Part shown: piece by piece, positions 37,807 to 48,613 of the stretch | Numbering within the stretch: the first letter of the stretch is position 1 | Layout: every line of letters begins with the position of its first letter | DNA from: Scheffersomyces stipitis CBS 6054 | Taxonomy: Eukaryota > Ascomycota > Pichiomycetes > Serinales > Debaryomycetaceae | DNA length: 64,000 nt | Assembly: GCF_000209165.1 (NCBI RefSeq) | Contig: NC_009048.1 | Span: 248,001 to 312,000 of the forward strand | Reading direction: 5' to 3' | The notes under the pieces: model-generated | What the model was told of the DNA's origin: nothing | Databases searched by the model: none | The model's input: the letters and a program-made list of their open reading frames with translations, nothing else | Translations under genes and position numbers: made by a program

Positions 37807-40800
37807 TTATGTTAGTTGCATTCCTGATAGTTGGATTAAGTGTTGGAAGGTTCCTGGAGTTATGTAAACATGTCTGCAACATCGTCAGCAGATTTGATTT
37901 GGCGAAGTTTGACAATACTGTCTATGATTTTGTCACGGATGAAGTGATAGCGAATATCTATGTGTTTCGTACGTTCGTGGTGTACAGGATGTTCGCTGAG
38001 TTTGATACACGAGGTGTTATCTTCCCAAATCATTATTGGTAGTGATATTGGGATTCGAAGTTCTCTGAAGAATGTGATTAGCCAGATAACTTCTTTTATA
38101 ACGGTTGCGAGGGCCATGTACTCAGCTTCAGTGGTTGACAATGCTGTGGTGGTTTGTTTCTTGGATTTCCAAGAGATTAGGCTTCCTCCATACTTGATGG
38201 CATACCCACTGATTGATTTCCTGTCACTGCTATCACTTCCCCAGTCTGAGTCGACAAACACTTGTAGATCGTTTATGTTTGTGTAGTGCTGACCGAGTTT
38301 CTGTGTTCCCTTTAGATAGCGGAGAACATGTTTGGCGGCAGTTAGAGTTACCTCTGTTGGTTCGTTGAAGTACCGACTTAACATTCCAACAATATAAGCA
38401 ATATCACCTCGTATGGTATTGCTAGCATAAAGAAGCTTTCCTACTATGCTTCTGTAAATTGTTGCATCGCAGGGTTTGGATTTCTGGTTTAGATGCTGTC
38501 CCTGAATAATAGGACTTTTCACGCTGTTGAGCTCTTCAAGATTTAGTTCCTCCAACGTTTTCTTGATGTAGTCAGAAAGATTTGCTGTGATCCCTTCAGG
38601 GCCCTGTTCTATGTTGATTCCTAGGAATTTGCGTGCCAATCCAAGATCCTTCATCTTGAACTTGTTCAGGAGAAGTTTCTTGGCTTCGTAGATTTCATTT
38701 TCTCGAGGACTCGCAATAAGTAGGTCATCGACGTAAAGGCCAAGAATCACATTATTTCTTCTGTAGATCCCGAACTCGGATTTCGATCGAATAAAGCCGT
38801 TATTCTCCAAGAATTTATTAATAGTCGAGTTCCAGATCAATGGAGCTTGTTTTCGACCGTAGAGTGATTTGTTCAACTTACAAACCATATGTGGATATTG
38901 TTCATCTATGAAACCTTTAGGCTGCTTAATATAGAGTTCTGTGTCAATCTTCCCATTTAGGAAGGCCGTCGAGACGTCCATCTGATGAATCTTCATCTTA
39001 TGTACAGCCGCTATGGCTAGTAGAAGTTTGATACTTTCACTCCTGATCACAGGCGCAAAGGTTTCTTCATAGTCAATTCCATGTTTTTGTCTAAAACCTA
39101 GAGCAACTAGTCTGGCTTTGTAAGTTCCATCATCTTTGATGGTATAGACCCACTTCATTCCTAGGGCTCGTTTCCCCTTAGGAAGCTCAGCAAGAGTCCA
39201 CGTAGAGTTTTCCATTTGAGCACCAAATTCCTTATTCATAGCTTCAATCCATCGTTCTCGTTGAGGACTGTTAGTGGCTTCCTCATAGGTGCGTGGCACT
39301 TGGGGAGTCATTATGGTGACCATATATGCACTGCTACCCATAATAAGAGGTTGGCCGTGTGTTTCTGTGTAGTCGGGATCGTTGGGATTGTCTGCTTCTG
39401 AAAATGATTCACTATCGGTGGTAATATACTCAATTTGTTGTCTCTGCGGATAGCTGATCAAATTTTGATTGTCCTGTTGTCTCTGTGACCGTGTTGGAGC
39501 AAGTATTGGTCTGTGCGCCCTCTTGAGTGTTTGTGGATGTGTTCCATCACGCGACGGAACCGGGGTGAGTTTATGCTTAACCCCATTCACCGGAGGAGGA
39601 CGCGATACAACAAGATGAGTTAGTTCGTTGTTGGCCTCAGAATTCAGAGGGACCAAGGCACGGTCAGTCAGCGATAGGATGAGTTCCATCCCCCCTGAAG
39701 CAGGCAACTCAATGAGACGAGTAGGAGAAAGACCCGGAGGGAGGAGGAATTGCGGAGGACGAGATTGAAGTGGGGGAGAATCAGGAACCTCAATAATAGG
39801 AGACGATTGAGGAGAGTCGGATTGAACCACCCGAGGCAGTGGTTGAGGAGGAGGTGGAGGTGTAGAGGACACCACAGTCTGCGTAGTAGGAGTATGACGA
39901 GTAAGCGGCAGAGAATAAGTGGTGGAGGTGTCCTCCATTTCCATATTAGAAGTAGGACGAATAAGCGGAAGGGGATCCATGTCGGAGGCATCCTCCATTT
40001 CCGAGTCGTGATAAGAAGAAAGATCATCCGAATCCATCACCACGATGTCCATATAGGTGGACGGATCTGGATATTCTTCCTGATCCAGCAGAACATCCAT
40101 AGAGGAGCGTGTGGAGATCAGAGGTGACGAACGTGGATGAGTACCGTATTACTCAGGAGCATCGAAGAATTCCTGATCAAAGACTACTTCCATGTCATTG
40201 CCATCTTCAGACATAGGCTCAGGCTCAGTATCCGTAGAAACTATTTCCATGGGTATGGCTGATGAAGATCCAGGGATAGTGGGTGGAGCCTCAACCGCAG
40301 GATGAGGAAGACCGAGAGGAGCAGTAGTAAGTAAGGGTACTGTACGAGGTGCTGGAAGTGAAGGTACCGTACGAGTAGAAGGAAGAGATGGCACCTTACG
40401 AGTTGAAGGAAGGGATGGTACCTGACGAGGAGCAGGAAGGGATGGTACCTTACGAGGAGCAGGAATGGATGGTACCTCACGAGAAGCAGGAGCTGTGTAG
40501 GAGTCGTCAGACAGCTCGTAGGGATCATAGGGAGGCAGATCGGACCTCTGAACCGGAACAACTGCACGGGAAGGAGCAGTTTGGACCGCCGAAGTAGAGG
40601 GTACCGGAGCAGAAGAAGATACCGGAGCAGAAGCAGGCGCCGGAGTAGGAGAAGGTACCAGAATAGGAGAAGGCACCAGAATAGGAGAAGGCACCGGTGT
40701 AGGAGTCGACGGAGGCTGCGACAGATGAGTAGTAGATGCAGCAGGAGAGACCGGTGCCGAAGCAGACGACAGAGCTGCAGATGAACCTGGCGATTGAGCA

Positions 40801-42674
40801 ACAGTACTGCCAGATGGCGTGGATGGAGGTGAGGGAGATGGGGCCAGAGATACATGAGGACCCTGAGTGAGGCCTGGAGCGGGTGCCAGAATAGAAGGAA
40901 AACTTCCACCACCACTACCACCACCACCAATGGAGGTAGCCGACACGACAGTTGACGTCAGAGGTCTTGCAAAAGGAAAGACATTTTCCTGGAACCGAAC
41001 ATGAGAAGAGGTAATCACTTGTCTGGTAGCGAGATCATAAACAAGATGAGCTTTCCGAAACGGATCAGATCCAAGATAAACACCCTTGATTGCACGAGCG
41101 ACCAACTTCAGTTGACGGTGATTGGGTGGAACATTCACAAAGGCAGCACACCCAAACACTTTAAGTTGAGATAAGATAGGCCTCGCGCCATGCCAGAGTT
41201 CAAATGGCGAGCGATTTTGGAGAACAGGTGTTGGTAGCCGGTTTAGGAGAAATGCAGCATGTTGGAGTGCATGCGGGTAGAGGGGCGAAGGAAGAGAGCT
41301 CGCAGTAATCATGGTACGCGTTTTGTCAAGAACGGAGCGAATCGCTCTTTCAGCACGTCCATTTTGATGTGAGTTACCAGGCACAGTGAGCTGGGTCTGG
41401 ATACCTTCTGCCGCAAAGAATGAAGTAAGCGTCAGATTGACAAACTCACCTCCATTGTCAGAACGAAAGTTACAGACACGGTAGCCACCACGACTGGAGA
41501 AGTGGTTTGTCCATGCCTTAATAACTTTGATAATGAAGTCCGCAGCATCCGATTTCTTGAGGATAGGGCCAACAGCCTTGAAGCGAGTAAAGTCGTCAAG
41601 AAGAATACAAAAATAAAACAACGAGGAGGGACCACCGGCATGAGGACCGGACAAATCACAGTGAAGAAGTTGCAAGGGAGCAGATGTGACTGGACCGGTG
41701 GTCGTTTTGGGAATAACCCGAGTGCTCTTGGAGCGAAGACATGCTTCACATGAAATCGAGTCGTGAACAGCCGTTCGAGGCATGTTCGGATATTTCAAGG
41801 CCAGACGAACGACAGTCGGAGAAGGGTGGCCAAGGCGAGCATGGACAAGAGCAGAGGCAGAAATAGGTGCCACACCAGGGTCCGCAGCAGGAGTAGCGAC
41901 CGTAACAGGAGCGGGGGCCGAGTAGGCAGAGTGGTTAGCCCGCGAGACAGTCGAGGGGCGGACAATTTCGAGACACAGCAAGTAAAGATTTCTCAGGTCT
42001 CTGGTAGCAAGTTGGCCATACTTAGGGTGAACAATGTCATCATGAGAGATAACAAGCTTGTCGCCCGTAGTAGTAACAGCCAGGATGGAAAGAAGATTCT
42101 GAGTACAGTCAGGAACGTGAAGAACGTTAAAGACACGAATCTTCTGACCATGGAGATCAAACACAAGAGTACCACGACCGGCAATCGAGAGAGGCTCGTG
42201 ACCGGCGTTCATGACAGAACCAGAGTGAGGAACGATGTCATGGAAGAGACTTCTGTCGTTACAAATGTGGGTAGAAGCACCTGAATCAAAAATAAAGCTG
42301 GCAGAGGAAGAAGAAGCCAAGAGAGCATAGTGGGTGTAGTGGGCGAGATGGGCATAGTAAGCACCGGGCTGGTCAAAACCAAAGGTCAGAGCATCATCAG
42401 CGAGAGCATAATGAGCAGCAGGCTTTGGACGAGAGCCGTGCTTCCTGCGGTGCTTTCCTGGACCGCCAGGACCGAAACGAGAAGCCATACGAGGAACTTC
42501 ACCCTCACGATAGGGAGCAGGGCAGTTCTTGGCCATGTGACCACACCCATAGCAGTTGTAGCAATCAAGCTGCCAAATCAGATCCGTACCTTTAGCCTTG
42601 ATCAAGTTCCTGGTGACAGGACCCGAAGGTGAAGACAAGGAGGTAAGGGCATAAGCAGATTGAGACGAGGACAG
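37807..42674 (-). pseudogene. A1 gag-pol pseudogene
   Basis: Reading right to left: the end of gag with the CYNCYGCGHMAKNC knuckle, protease DSGA, integrase (HHCC, DDE), the proline-rich linker, RT with YVDD, and RNase H. The frame is broken by a TAA where A2 has CAA (Gln) in the EQYGTHP segment, and by a 7-bp deletion after VADMFT. It retains the catalytic RT Asp (HQMDVSTAFLNG) that A2 has lost. One other notable change is YGRKQAPLIW instead of YGLKQAPLIW. Confidence 0.88.
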
Positions 42675-42707
42675 TGTTGAAATCCGGTATTAGATAAAGT
42701 TTGATAA
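42675..42707 (+). repeat. Extra 33-bp copy of the start of the B LTR
   Basis: It is identical to the next 33 bp (42708-42740), beginning TGTTGAAATCCGG. It lies exactly at the junction with A1. It may be a remnant of an LTR-LTR exchange or an aberrant integration end. Confidence 0.85.
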
Positions 42708-43627
42708 TGTTGAAATCCGGTATTAGATAAAGTTTGATAATGCATGAATATGCATGATCTAGAAAATATCATAGATACCGGATATTGATAATCTAATAGA
42801 TTTGGCTGCAACTCTTGTGAGAGCAAATCATATATCATAATAAGGATATGGTGGTAATAGAAAACACAATGGCAGGTATACAGAGATGATAGGAGAACCC
42901 CACACGGACATATGGAAACAGATGTGGAGAAAGGTGTTGAGATTGGAAATCTAGAGTAATCCAATAGATTGAAGTTTAGTTATATAACAAGAAACTGAGC
43001 GTGCAAGAAACTGCGAATGCAAGAAATAATATTTCAGATTAGAAGCATTATTCAGAAACGCACAGGTTGCAAATTAAGCCGCACTGATGTGCAGGCAACT
43101 CTGAGGTATAAAAGAAAGCTGAAATCCTCAAAGTCTTGAAAAAGTTTATACGTTTATAATTAATCAATTTACGATTCATTTGAGGGAGGTTATTCTAGAG
43201 ATGTAGAGAATAACATATTGAACAACTGTAGGATACGCTGTATCCATATAGACAAGTTGCGCGCCTTGTTTAAACAGTTGTATCAAGATAAAGAAGAAGA
43301 CAGACAAATTACAACATGGATAGGCAATCAAGAGGTCTACATAAACTAGAGTCCATCATATCAACAATTCACATTTCAATAAAAGGTCTCAACCCCACAG
43401 CTATGAGATGAACGTGATGCAGAGAATAGGATCCATGAGATATTGAACAAGAATCACATGGAGCATGTGAGTGTGAGACAACAACATAAATAAGGGTGGT
43501 ATCCCCTTAGAGTTAGATAGACTTTCTAAATGTTTTAATAACGATAACTAGAACAACTTACAAGTTCTACCTTTACTGTTAACAATTATTACACGTAAGA
43601 CACTATGAATGCTTCTGAACTTCAACA
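42708..43627 (+). repeat. 5' LTR of element B1, interrupted by a solo C LTR
   Basis: It starts TGTTGAAATCC and ends CTTCAACA. Outside the C insertion it matches the downstream LTR over 468 bp with one visible difference (near 42763). The promoter region ATAAATAAG (43486-43494) and the gag ATG (43605) are on the gag side of the insertion. The arms ATCCGGTAT and ATACCGGAT near the LTR start can pair. Confidence 0.9.
42935..43381 (+). repeat. Solo LTR of element C, 447 bp
   Basis: It starts TGTTGAGATTGG and ends TTTCAATA, and is flanked by the target duplication AAAGG (42930-42934 and 43382-43386). It has the same length as both LTRs of the full C element (55317-55763 and 58534-58980), but the opposite orientation. 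It carries TATAAAAG at 43107-43114. It was left by LTR-LTR recombination after a C insertion into B1's LTR. Confidence 0.93.
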
Positions 43628-46600
43628 GGTTATGAGCCGTCACCTGAAGTTCAACTACTCAATCTCGTTTCCTTCAGAACAAATGTTGACTTCCATCAAC
43701 GACTTTTCATTATGGAAAACCAGAATGGATCAACTTTTCGAACCAATTGGAAAAGAATTTGTGGCATATCTTTTGCCTCTGACAAATGTTGACACTGGAT
43801 ACACTTCTGAGGACAGATCCGCATTCAACTCCTATATTGACTTTGTTCTTTCCAAAACCTTGTCTGAGAAAGTTCGTAGTACTCTCAGTCGTGAGCCAGT
43901 CACTGGCAGAGCACGTTGGTTACGGGTTCTTGATCTTTATGGTACCATGGATCACCACGATGTTGCTCACTATGTCAAGTCGTTATTGACAGTGATTAGC
44001 ACTCCATCTTTGACAACTGACGTGGTTAAGCCGGTTTTTGACTCTCTTTATTCCTTGAACGAATCCTATACCTTTGATGAAATTAAGGGTCTTCACCTTC
44101 TAGTTACTCGAAGTTCCCCTAATCTCATGCAAAATTACTTCCACCTGGGCAACGAATCGTTGAAGTATGATGATGTTTTCAAATTTCTAGCAAAAGCAGA
44201 GAATTCTACCGAAACTCCTACTGCTCCATCAGTTCTTGCTGCTACCTTTTCCACTGACACCAGACGTCCTTCTGTTGATGCCAATGATCCGCTTTGGAAC
44301 ACTAAGTGTTACAACTGTGGTGGTCGTGGTCACAGACGTGATGTGTGTTGCTCGCCTATTCGTGTTGGTAAGTATACTGGATGGCTGACCAATACGTCCA
44401 AGAAGCGCTCCTTTAGTGACAATGAGCGCAAGAAGCAATACAAGTCAGGTGCTACTGCAAATGTTGCTGTTAACGAAAGTGCTTTCGTGCTCACTACAAC
44501 CACCGGCACCACGACATCTCAGTCACCGGAGTTCATCTTTGACTCTGGTGCTTCGATTCACATTTGTCATGATCGGTCCTTGTTTTGGACTTTTCAACCG
44601 GAGTCCGGTAGTTTTGTTTCTTGTGCTGGCGGAGTTCGTCTTCCTGTCTTAGGTAGAGGGTCTATCAAGTTTAGGTCTGCTGATGAGACTATAGTCCTTC
44701 AGGAAGTATGCTATGTTCCAGAATGCACTAAGAATCTTATCTCCGTGCATGCTGCTGTTCGTGTCTCTGGTTCGCCCCTTACCACCAAAGTAGACGGAAT
44801 CTATCATCCACGGATTGGTCGTTTTGGTGTCTATAGGGACGATCTTGGACTTTCCGTCCTTGATATGACACCTGTACCACCTTTAGTCTCCGCCTTATCT
44901 GTTCTTCATAACCGTCTTGGTCATCCGCATCAGGCTATTGAACAGCAAGTTCTTCGTGACAATTACTCGCTTGCTGAAATTGAGAAAATTGGTGATGTAA
45001 CGAAGAGTTGTGCCAGCTGTCTGGAATATAAGAAGACACGTAGTATCCCGAAGGTTTCCCATAAATCGGATACAACAACTCCTTTACAAATCCTTCACTC
45101 GGATGTCTCCGGCCCTCATAATACGCCAGGAATCTCTTCTGAAAGTTATTTCTGTGTGCTTGTGGATGATTATAGCAAGTTTAAGTGGGTGTTCCCAATC
45201 GTTAGGAAGTCGGATGCGGCCCACCAGATTATTATCCATATTCGGCTATTACACTCATTTTTCTCTACTCGTGGTGGATATCGTGTTGGTGCCCTTCGTA
45301 CAGATAATGGGGGTGAATTTGTCAACCATAGTCTCAGGAGCTTCCTTGAACAGGAAGGTATAGCACATCAGCGTACGGTTGCTCACAATTCTTATCAGAA
45401 TGGAACCGCAGAGCGTTCGATCCGCTCGGTAATCGATAAGGCCAGGACGCTACTTGGACATGCTTCTGTTCCTCAAGCATTCTGGCCCTACGCTGTTAAA
45501 TGTGCCGCATATTTATTGAATAGGCTCCCCTCCAGGATTATTGCTGACAAGACGCTGTTCGAACTATTGCACCTCGAACCACCGTCGATTGATCATCTTC
45601 GCACGTTTGGGTGTGCTGCATTTGCTTATATTCCTGAACCTCTTCGTCCCCTGAAATTCTCACCTCGGGCCGTTAAAGGCGTGATGTTAGGCTATGATAG
45701 CAACCGCTCCTCATACTTGATATATGAATTACATTCTCATAAAGTAGTTAGCTCCAATCAAGTTTCGTTTGATGAATCGATCTACCCATTTGAAAACTCA
45801 CCTGATCATGCGCCAACTACGTCTGCTTCGACTATTCCTATGGGCGTGTCTGGTGTCCCTCGCTTCTCATCCGACGTTGCCACCACTTCACGAGCTGAAC
45901 ACATCTCGAGTGATGAACATGAAACTTCCTCGAGCGATCACTCACGCGCACAATCACCTGATATGCACAGGGAAGATTCTCCTGCTACCCCTGTATCTAT
46001 TTCGCACAATTTGCAACCATTACATTCGTCCCCTGCTGGGTCTCTTCTGTCCTATGATTCCACGGACTCTGAACTTGCACGCATGCCATCTAATCTCCTC
46101 GCATCCGATTCTACGGGGGGTGAGGTTCTCACCAAACACTCATTGACACCAGTGATAAGTCCTGACCAAAATCAGAGGACAGGAAACAAGAGAAAGAAAG
46201 TGCCATCAACGAAGATGACAAAGAAAGTGAGATATGAATACATTGAAGATGACAATGAGTTTTGGAACGAGACTTTAGAATCGAATAGCGATGATCCGAA
46301 TGATGATACATATGATGAAGCTAATATTTGCATCCAAGGTCATGCTTATCAAATGTCGGTTGAATCTACAGAGAGCAAGAAAGTACCAAACACATACGAA
46401 GAAGCCATTAATTCTTCAGATTCTGAGAAATGGATTGAAGCCATGAATACCGAAATGGCTGCTCATTCTGAAAATGACACATGGACATTAGTGGATCTCC
46501 CGGAAAAGAAAACGAAAGTCCTTGGAGTAAGATGGGTGTACACCATCAAGGATGGAGGAAAATACAAAGCTAGGCTTGTGGTACGAGGATTTCAACAAAG

Positions 46601-47885
46601 ATATGGAGTTGATTACAAAGAGACGTTTGCTCCAGTAATTAGGAGTGAGAGTGTCAAGTTGTTACTTGCACTTGCGGCCATGTATGGAAAGAAGGTACAC
46701 CAGATGGATGTGTCAACTGCATTCTTGAATGGTAAGATTGATCTTAAGATCTACATGAAGCAACCATCTGGGTACCAGGATTGTAGTGCCTTTGAGAAGG
46801 TGTGTCAGCTTAATAAGTCCTTGTACGGATTGAAACAGGCTCCATTGATATGGAATGAAACAATGAATAGTTTCCTTGAGAAGATCGGTTTTAAAAGGTC
46901 TTTGTCAGAGTATGGACTATACACGAGAAGAAGTGTGATCATTGGACTTTATGTCGATGATTTATTGATTGCTGGAGACAATCAGAATGAGATAAAAGAA
47001 ATCAAGGGACAGTTGAGTGCCCAGTTCAAGATGAAAGATCTTGGAATAGCTAGGAAGTTCCTAGGCATTAATATCACTCAAGGGAGTGATGGAATAAAAG
47101 CAGACTTAGGGGATTATATTGATAAGATCCTAGAAGAGTTCGGAATGGAGAACTGTAACCCAGTATCAACACCAGGTTTGCCTGGATTGAAACTTGAAAA
47201 TAACGAGACTGCGTTATTGGAGAATCCTACCTTATACCGATCAATAGTTGGAAAGTTGCTATATGCTAGCAACACGGTAAGAGGAGACATAAGTTTTATT
47301 ACAGGAGTTCTCAGTAGATACTTTAAAGAGCCAAGAGAGGCACATCTTACAGCAGCGAAGCATGTTCTTCGATATCTCAAGGGAACCAGGTCTCTTGGGC
47401 AACGTTACTCAAAGACTGGACAACTTGAAGTATTTGTAGACGCAGATTGGGGATCTTCAACAGACAATAGGAAATCCATCACGGGCTATGCAGTGAAGTT
47501 CGGAGGAGGATTGATTTCTTGGAAATCGAAGAAGCAAGCTATAGTCGCAACTTCTACCACTGAAGCCGAATATATCGCACTAGCAGAAGCCGTGAAAGAA
47601 GTGCTTTGGTTAAGAACCCTATTTGGTGAACTACAGATACCACTAACATTACCTATAGGAATTCATGAGGATAATGTATCCTGTATAAAACTAAGTGAAC
47701 ATCCAACCGTTCATCTGAGGACTAAGCATATCGACATAAGATACCATTTCATCCGTGAAAGGATAAAAGAGGAGACCATAAAATTAATACCTGTCAAATC
47801 TGAATTCAATATAGCCGACATATTCACAAAGGCGCTAGCAAAACCACAACACATAAAATTAAGAGCGTTAGCAGGGATTTCGTGA
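43605..47885 (+). CDS. Element B1 Gag-Pol polyprotein (Ty1/Copia order)
   Basis: 1426 aa in one frame, starting at an ATG inside the LTR (MNASELQQ) and reading through the PBS. Gag ends with a CYNCGGRGHRRDVC knuckle (about 235-248). Protease is FDSGAS (from 312). Integrase has its H-H-C-C finger (HNRLGH ... CASC, about 437-475), HSDVSG, DNGGEF and NGTAERS. RT contains HQMDVSTAFLNG and YVDD (1116-1119). RNase H contains DADWGS and TTEAEY. The order protease-integrase-RT-RNase H is the Ty1/Copia order. There is no Gag/Pol frameshift or stop, as in Ty5. All catalytic residues I can check are present, so this copy may be active. Confidence 0.95.
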   Translation: MNASELQQVMSRHLKFNYSISFPSEQMLTSINDFSLWKTRMDQLFEPIGKEFVAYLLPLTNVDTGYTSEDRSAFNSYIDFVLSKTLSEKVRSTLSREPVTGRARWLRVLDLYGTMDHHDVAHYVKSLLTVISTPSLTTDVVKPVFDSLYSLNESYTFDEIKGLHLLVTRSSPNLMQNYFHLGNESLKYDDVFKFLAKAENSTETPTAPSVLAATFSTDTRRPSVDANDPLWNTKCYNCGGRGHRRDVCCSPIRVGKYTGWLTNTSKKRSFSDNERKKQYKSGATANVAVNESAFVLTTTTGTTTSQSPEFIFDSGASIHICHDRSLFWTFQPESGSFVSCAGGVRLPVLGRGSIKFRSADETIVLQEVCYVPECTKNLISVHAAVRVSGSPLTTKVDGIYHPRIGRFGVYRDDLGLSVLDMTPVPPLVSALSVLHNRLGHPHQAIEQQVLRDNYSLAEIEKIGDVTKSCASCLEYKKTRSIPKVSHKSDTTTPLQILHSDVSGPHNTPGISSESYFCVLVDDYSKFKWVFPIVRKSDAAHQIIIHIRLLHSFFSTRGGYRVGALRTDNGGEFVNHSLRSFLEQEGIAHQRTVAHNSYQNGTAERSIRSVIDKARTLLGHASVPQAFWPYAVKCAAYLLNRLPSRIIADKTLFELLHLEPPSIDHLRTFGCAAFAYIPEPLRPLKFSPRAVKGVMLGYDSNRSSYLIYELHSHKVVSSNQVSFDESIYPFENSPDHAPTTSASTIPMGVSGVPRFSSDVATTSRAEHISSDEHETSSSDHSRAQSPDMHREDSPATPVSISHNLQPLHSSPAGSLLSYDSTDSELARMPSNLLASDSTGGEVLTKHSLTPVISPDQNQRTGNKRKKVPSTKMTKKVRYEYIEDDNEFWNETLESNSDDPNDDTYDEANICIQGHAYQMSVESTESKKVPNTYEEAINSSDSEKWIEAMNTEMAAHSENDTWTLVDLPEKKTKVLGVRWVYTIKDGGKYKARLVVRGFQQRYGVDYKETFAPVIRSESVKLLLALAAMYGKKVHQMDVSTAFLNGKIDLKIYMKQPSGYQDCSAFEKVCQLNKSLYGLKQAPLIWNETMNSFLEKIGFKRSLSEYGLYTRRSVIIGLYVDDLLIAGDNQNEIKEIKGQLSAQFKMKDLGIARKFLGINITQGSDGIKADLGDYIDKILEEFGMENCNPVSTPGLPGLKLENNETALLENPTLYRSIVGKLLYASNTVRGDISFITGVLSRYFKEPREAHLTAAKHVLRYLKGTRSLGQRYSKTGQLEVFVDADWGSSTDNRKSITGYAVKFGGGLISWKSKKQAIVATSTTEAEYIALAEAVKEVLWLRTLFGELQIPLTLPIGIHEDNVSCIKLSEHPTVHLRTKHIDIRYHFIRERIKEETIKLIPVKSEFNIADIFTKALAKPQHIKLRALAGIS
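43628..43638 (+). promoter_or_regulatory. Primer-binding site of element B1 (initiator tRNA-Met anticodon loop)
   Basis: GGTTATGAGCC follows the LTR with no gap. It is the complement of GGCTCATAACC in the anticodon stem-loop of fungal initiator tRNA-Met, the internal half-tRNA priming used by Ty5 and Drosophila copia. The ATG in the PBS pairs with the CAU anticodon and is in the gag frame. Confidence 0.85.
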
Positions 47886-47909
47886 AGAGACTATTAGATT
47901 AAGGGAGGC

Positions 47910-48377
47910 TGTTGAAATCCGGTATTAGATAAAGTTTGATAATGCATGAATATGCATGATCTAGAAAATATCGTAGATACCGGATATTGATAATCTAATA
48001 GATTTGGCTGCAACTCTTGTGAGAGCAAATCATATATCATAATAAGGATATGGTGGTAATAGAAAACACAATGGCAGGTATACAGAGATGATAGGAGAAC
48101 CCCACACGGACATATGGAAACAGATGTGGAGAAAGGTCTCAACCCCACAGCTATGAGATGAACGTGATGCAGAGAATAGGATCCATGAGATATTGAACAA
48201 GAATCACATGGAGCATGTGAGTGTGAGACAACAACATAAATAAGGGTGGTATCCCCTTAGAGTTAGATAGACTTTCTAAATGTTTTAATAACGATAACTA
48301 GAACAACTTACAAGTTCTACCTTTACTGTTAACAATTATTACACGTAAGACACTATGAATGCTTCTGAACTTCAACA
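47910..48377 (+). repeat. B LTR shared by B1 (3') and B2 (5')
   Basis: 468 bp, TGTTGAAATCC...CTTCAACA, preceded by the B1 polypurine tract. On its right, B2 starts immediately with late-gag sequence. Confidence 0.92.
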
Positions 48378-48613
48378 AGAAGCAATCCAAGTCAGGTGCT
48401 ACTGCAAATGTTGCTGTTAACGAAAGTGCTTTCGTGCTCACTACAACCACCGGCACCACGACATCTCAGTCACCGGAGTTCATCTTTGACTCTGGTGCTT
48501 CGATTCACATTTGTCATGATCGGTCCTTGTTTTGGACTTTTAAACCGGAGTCCGGTAGTTTTGTTTCTTGTGCTGGCGGAGTTCGTCTTCCTGTCTTAGG
48601 TAGAGGGTCTATC
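48378..48613 (+). pseudogene. Element B2 fragment 1: end of gag and protease
   Basis: Corresponds to about 44433-44668 of B1 (GAT/protease region with DSGAS). The PBS and almost all of gag are deleted; the junction has a short shared CAA. It ends at the A2 insertion, where CTATC is the target duplication. Confidence 0.9.

Larger units (their letters stand above)
37451..42674 (-). mobile_element. Copia-type element A1, broken and truncated by B1
   Basis: It has a left (3') LTR at 37451-37781, polypurine tract, and then pol and part of gag, nearly identical to A2. It is cut off inside gag at 42674, where element B1 begins; the missing gag start and 5' LTR would lie beyond the B complex, outside the window. 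Defects are a nonsense codon (40149-40151), a net 7-bp deletion near 37862 that shifts the last codons, and the truncation. Confidence 0.88.
42675..48377 (+). mobile_element. Copia-type element B1, apparently intact
   Basis: 5' LTR 42708-43627 (468 bp after removing a 447-bp solo C LTR and its 5-bp target duplication), PBS at 43628, a single gag-pol ORF, polypurine tract AAGGGAGGC (47901-47909) and 3' LTR 47910-48377 (468 bp). I found one difference between the LTRs, so insertion was recent. An extra copy of the first 33 bp of the LTR precedes it (42675-42707). The 3' LTR also serves as the 5' LTR of a second, deleted copy (B2). B1 sits inside element A1, in the opposite orientation. Confidence 0.9.
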
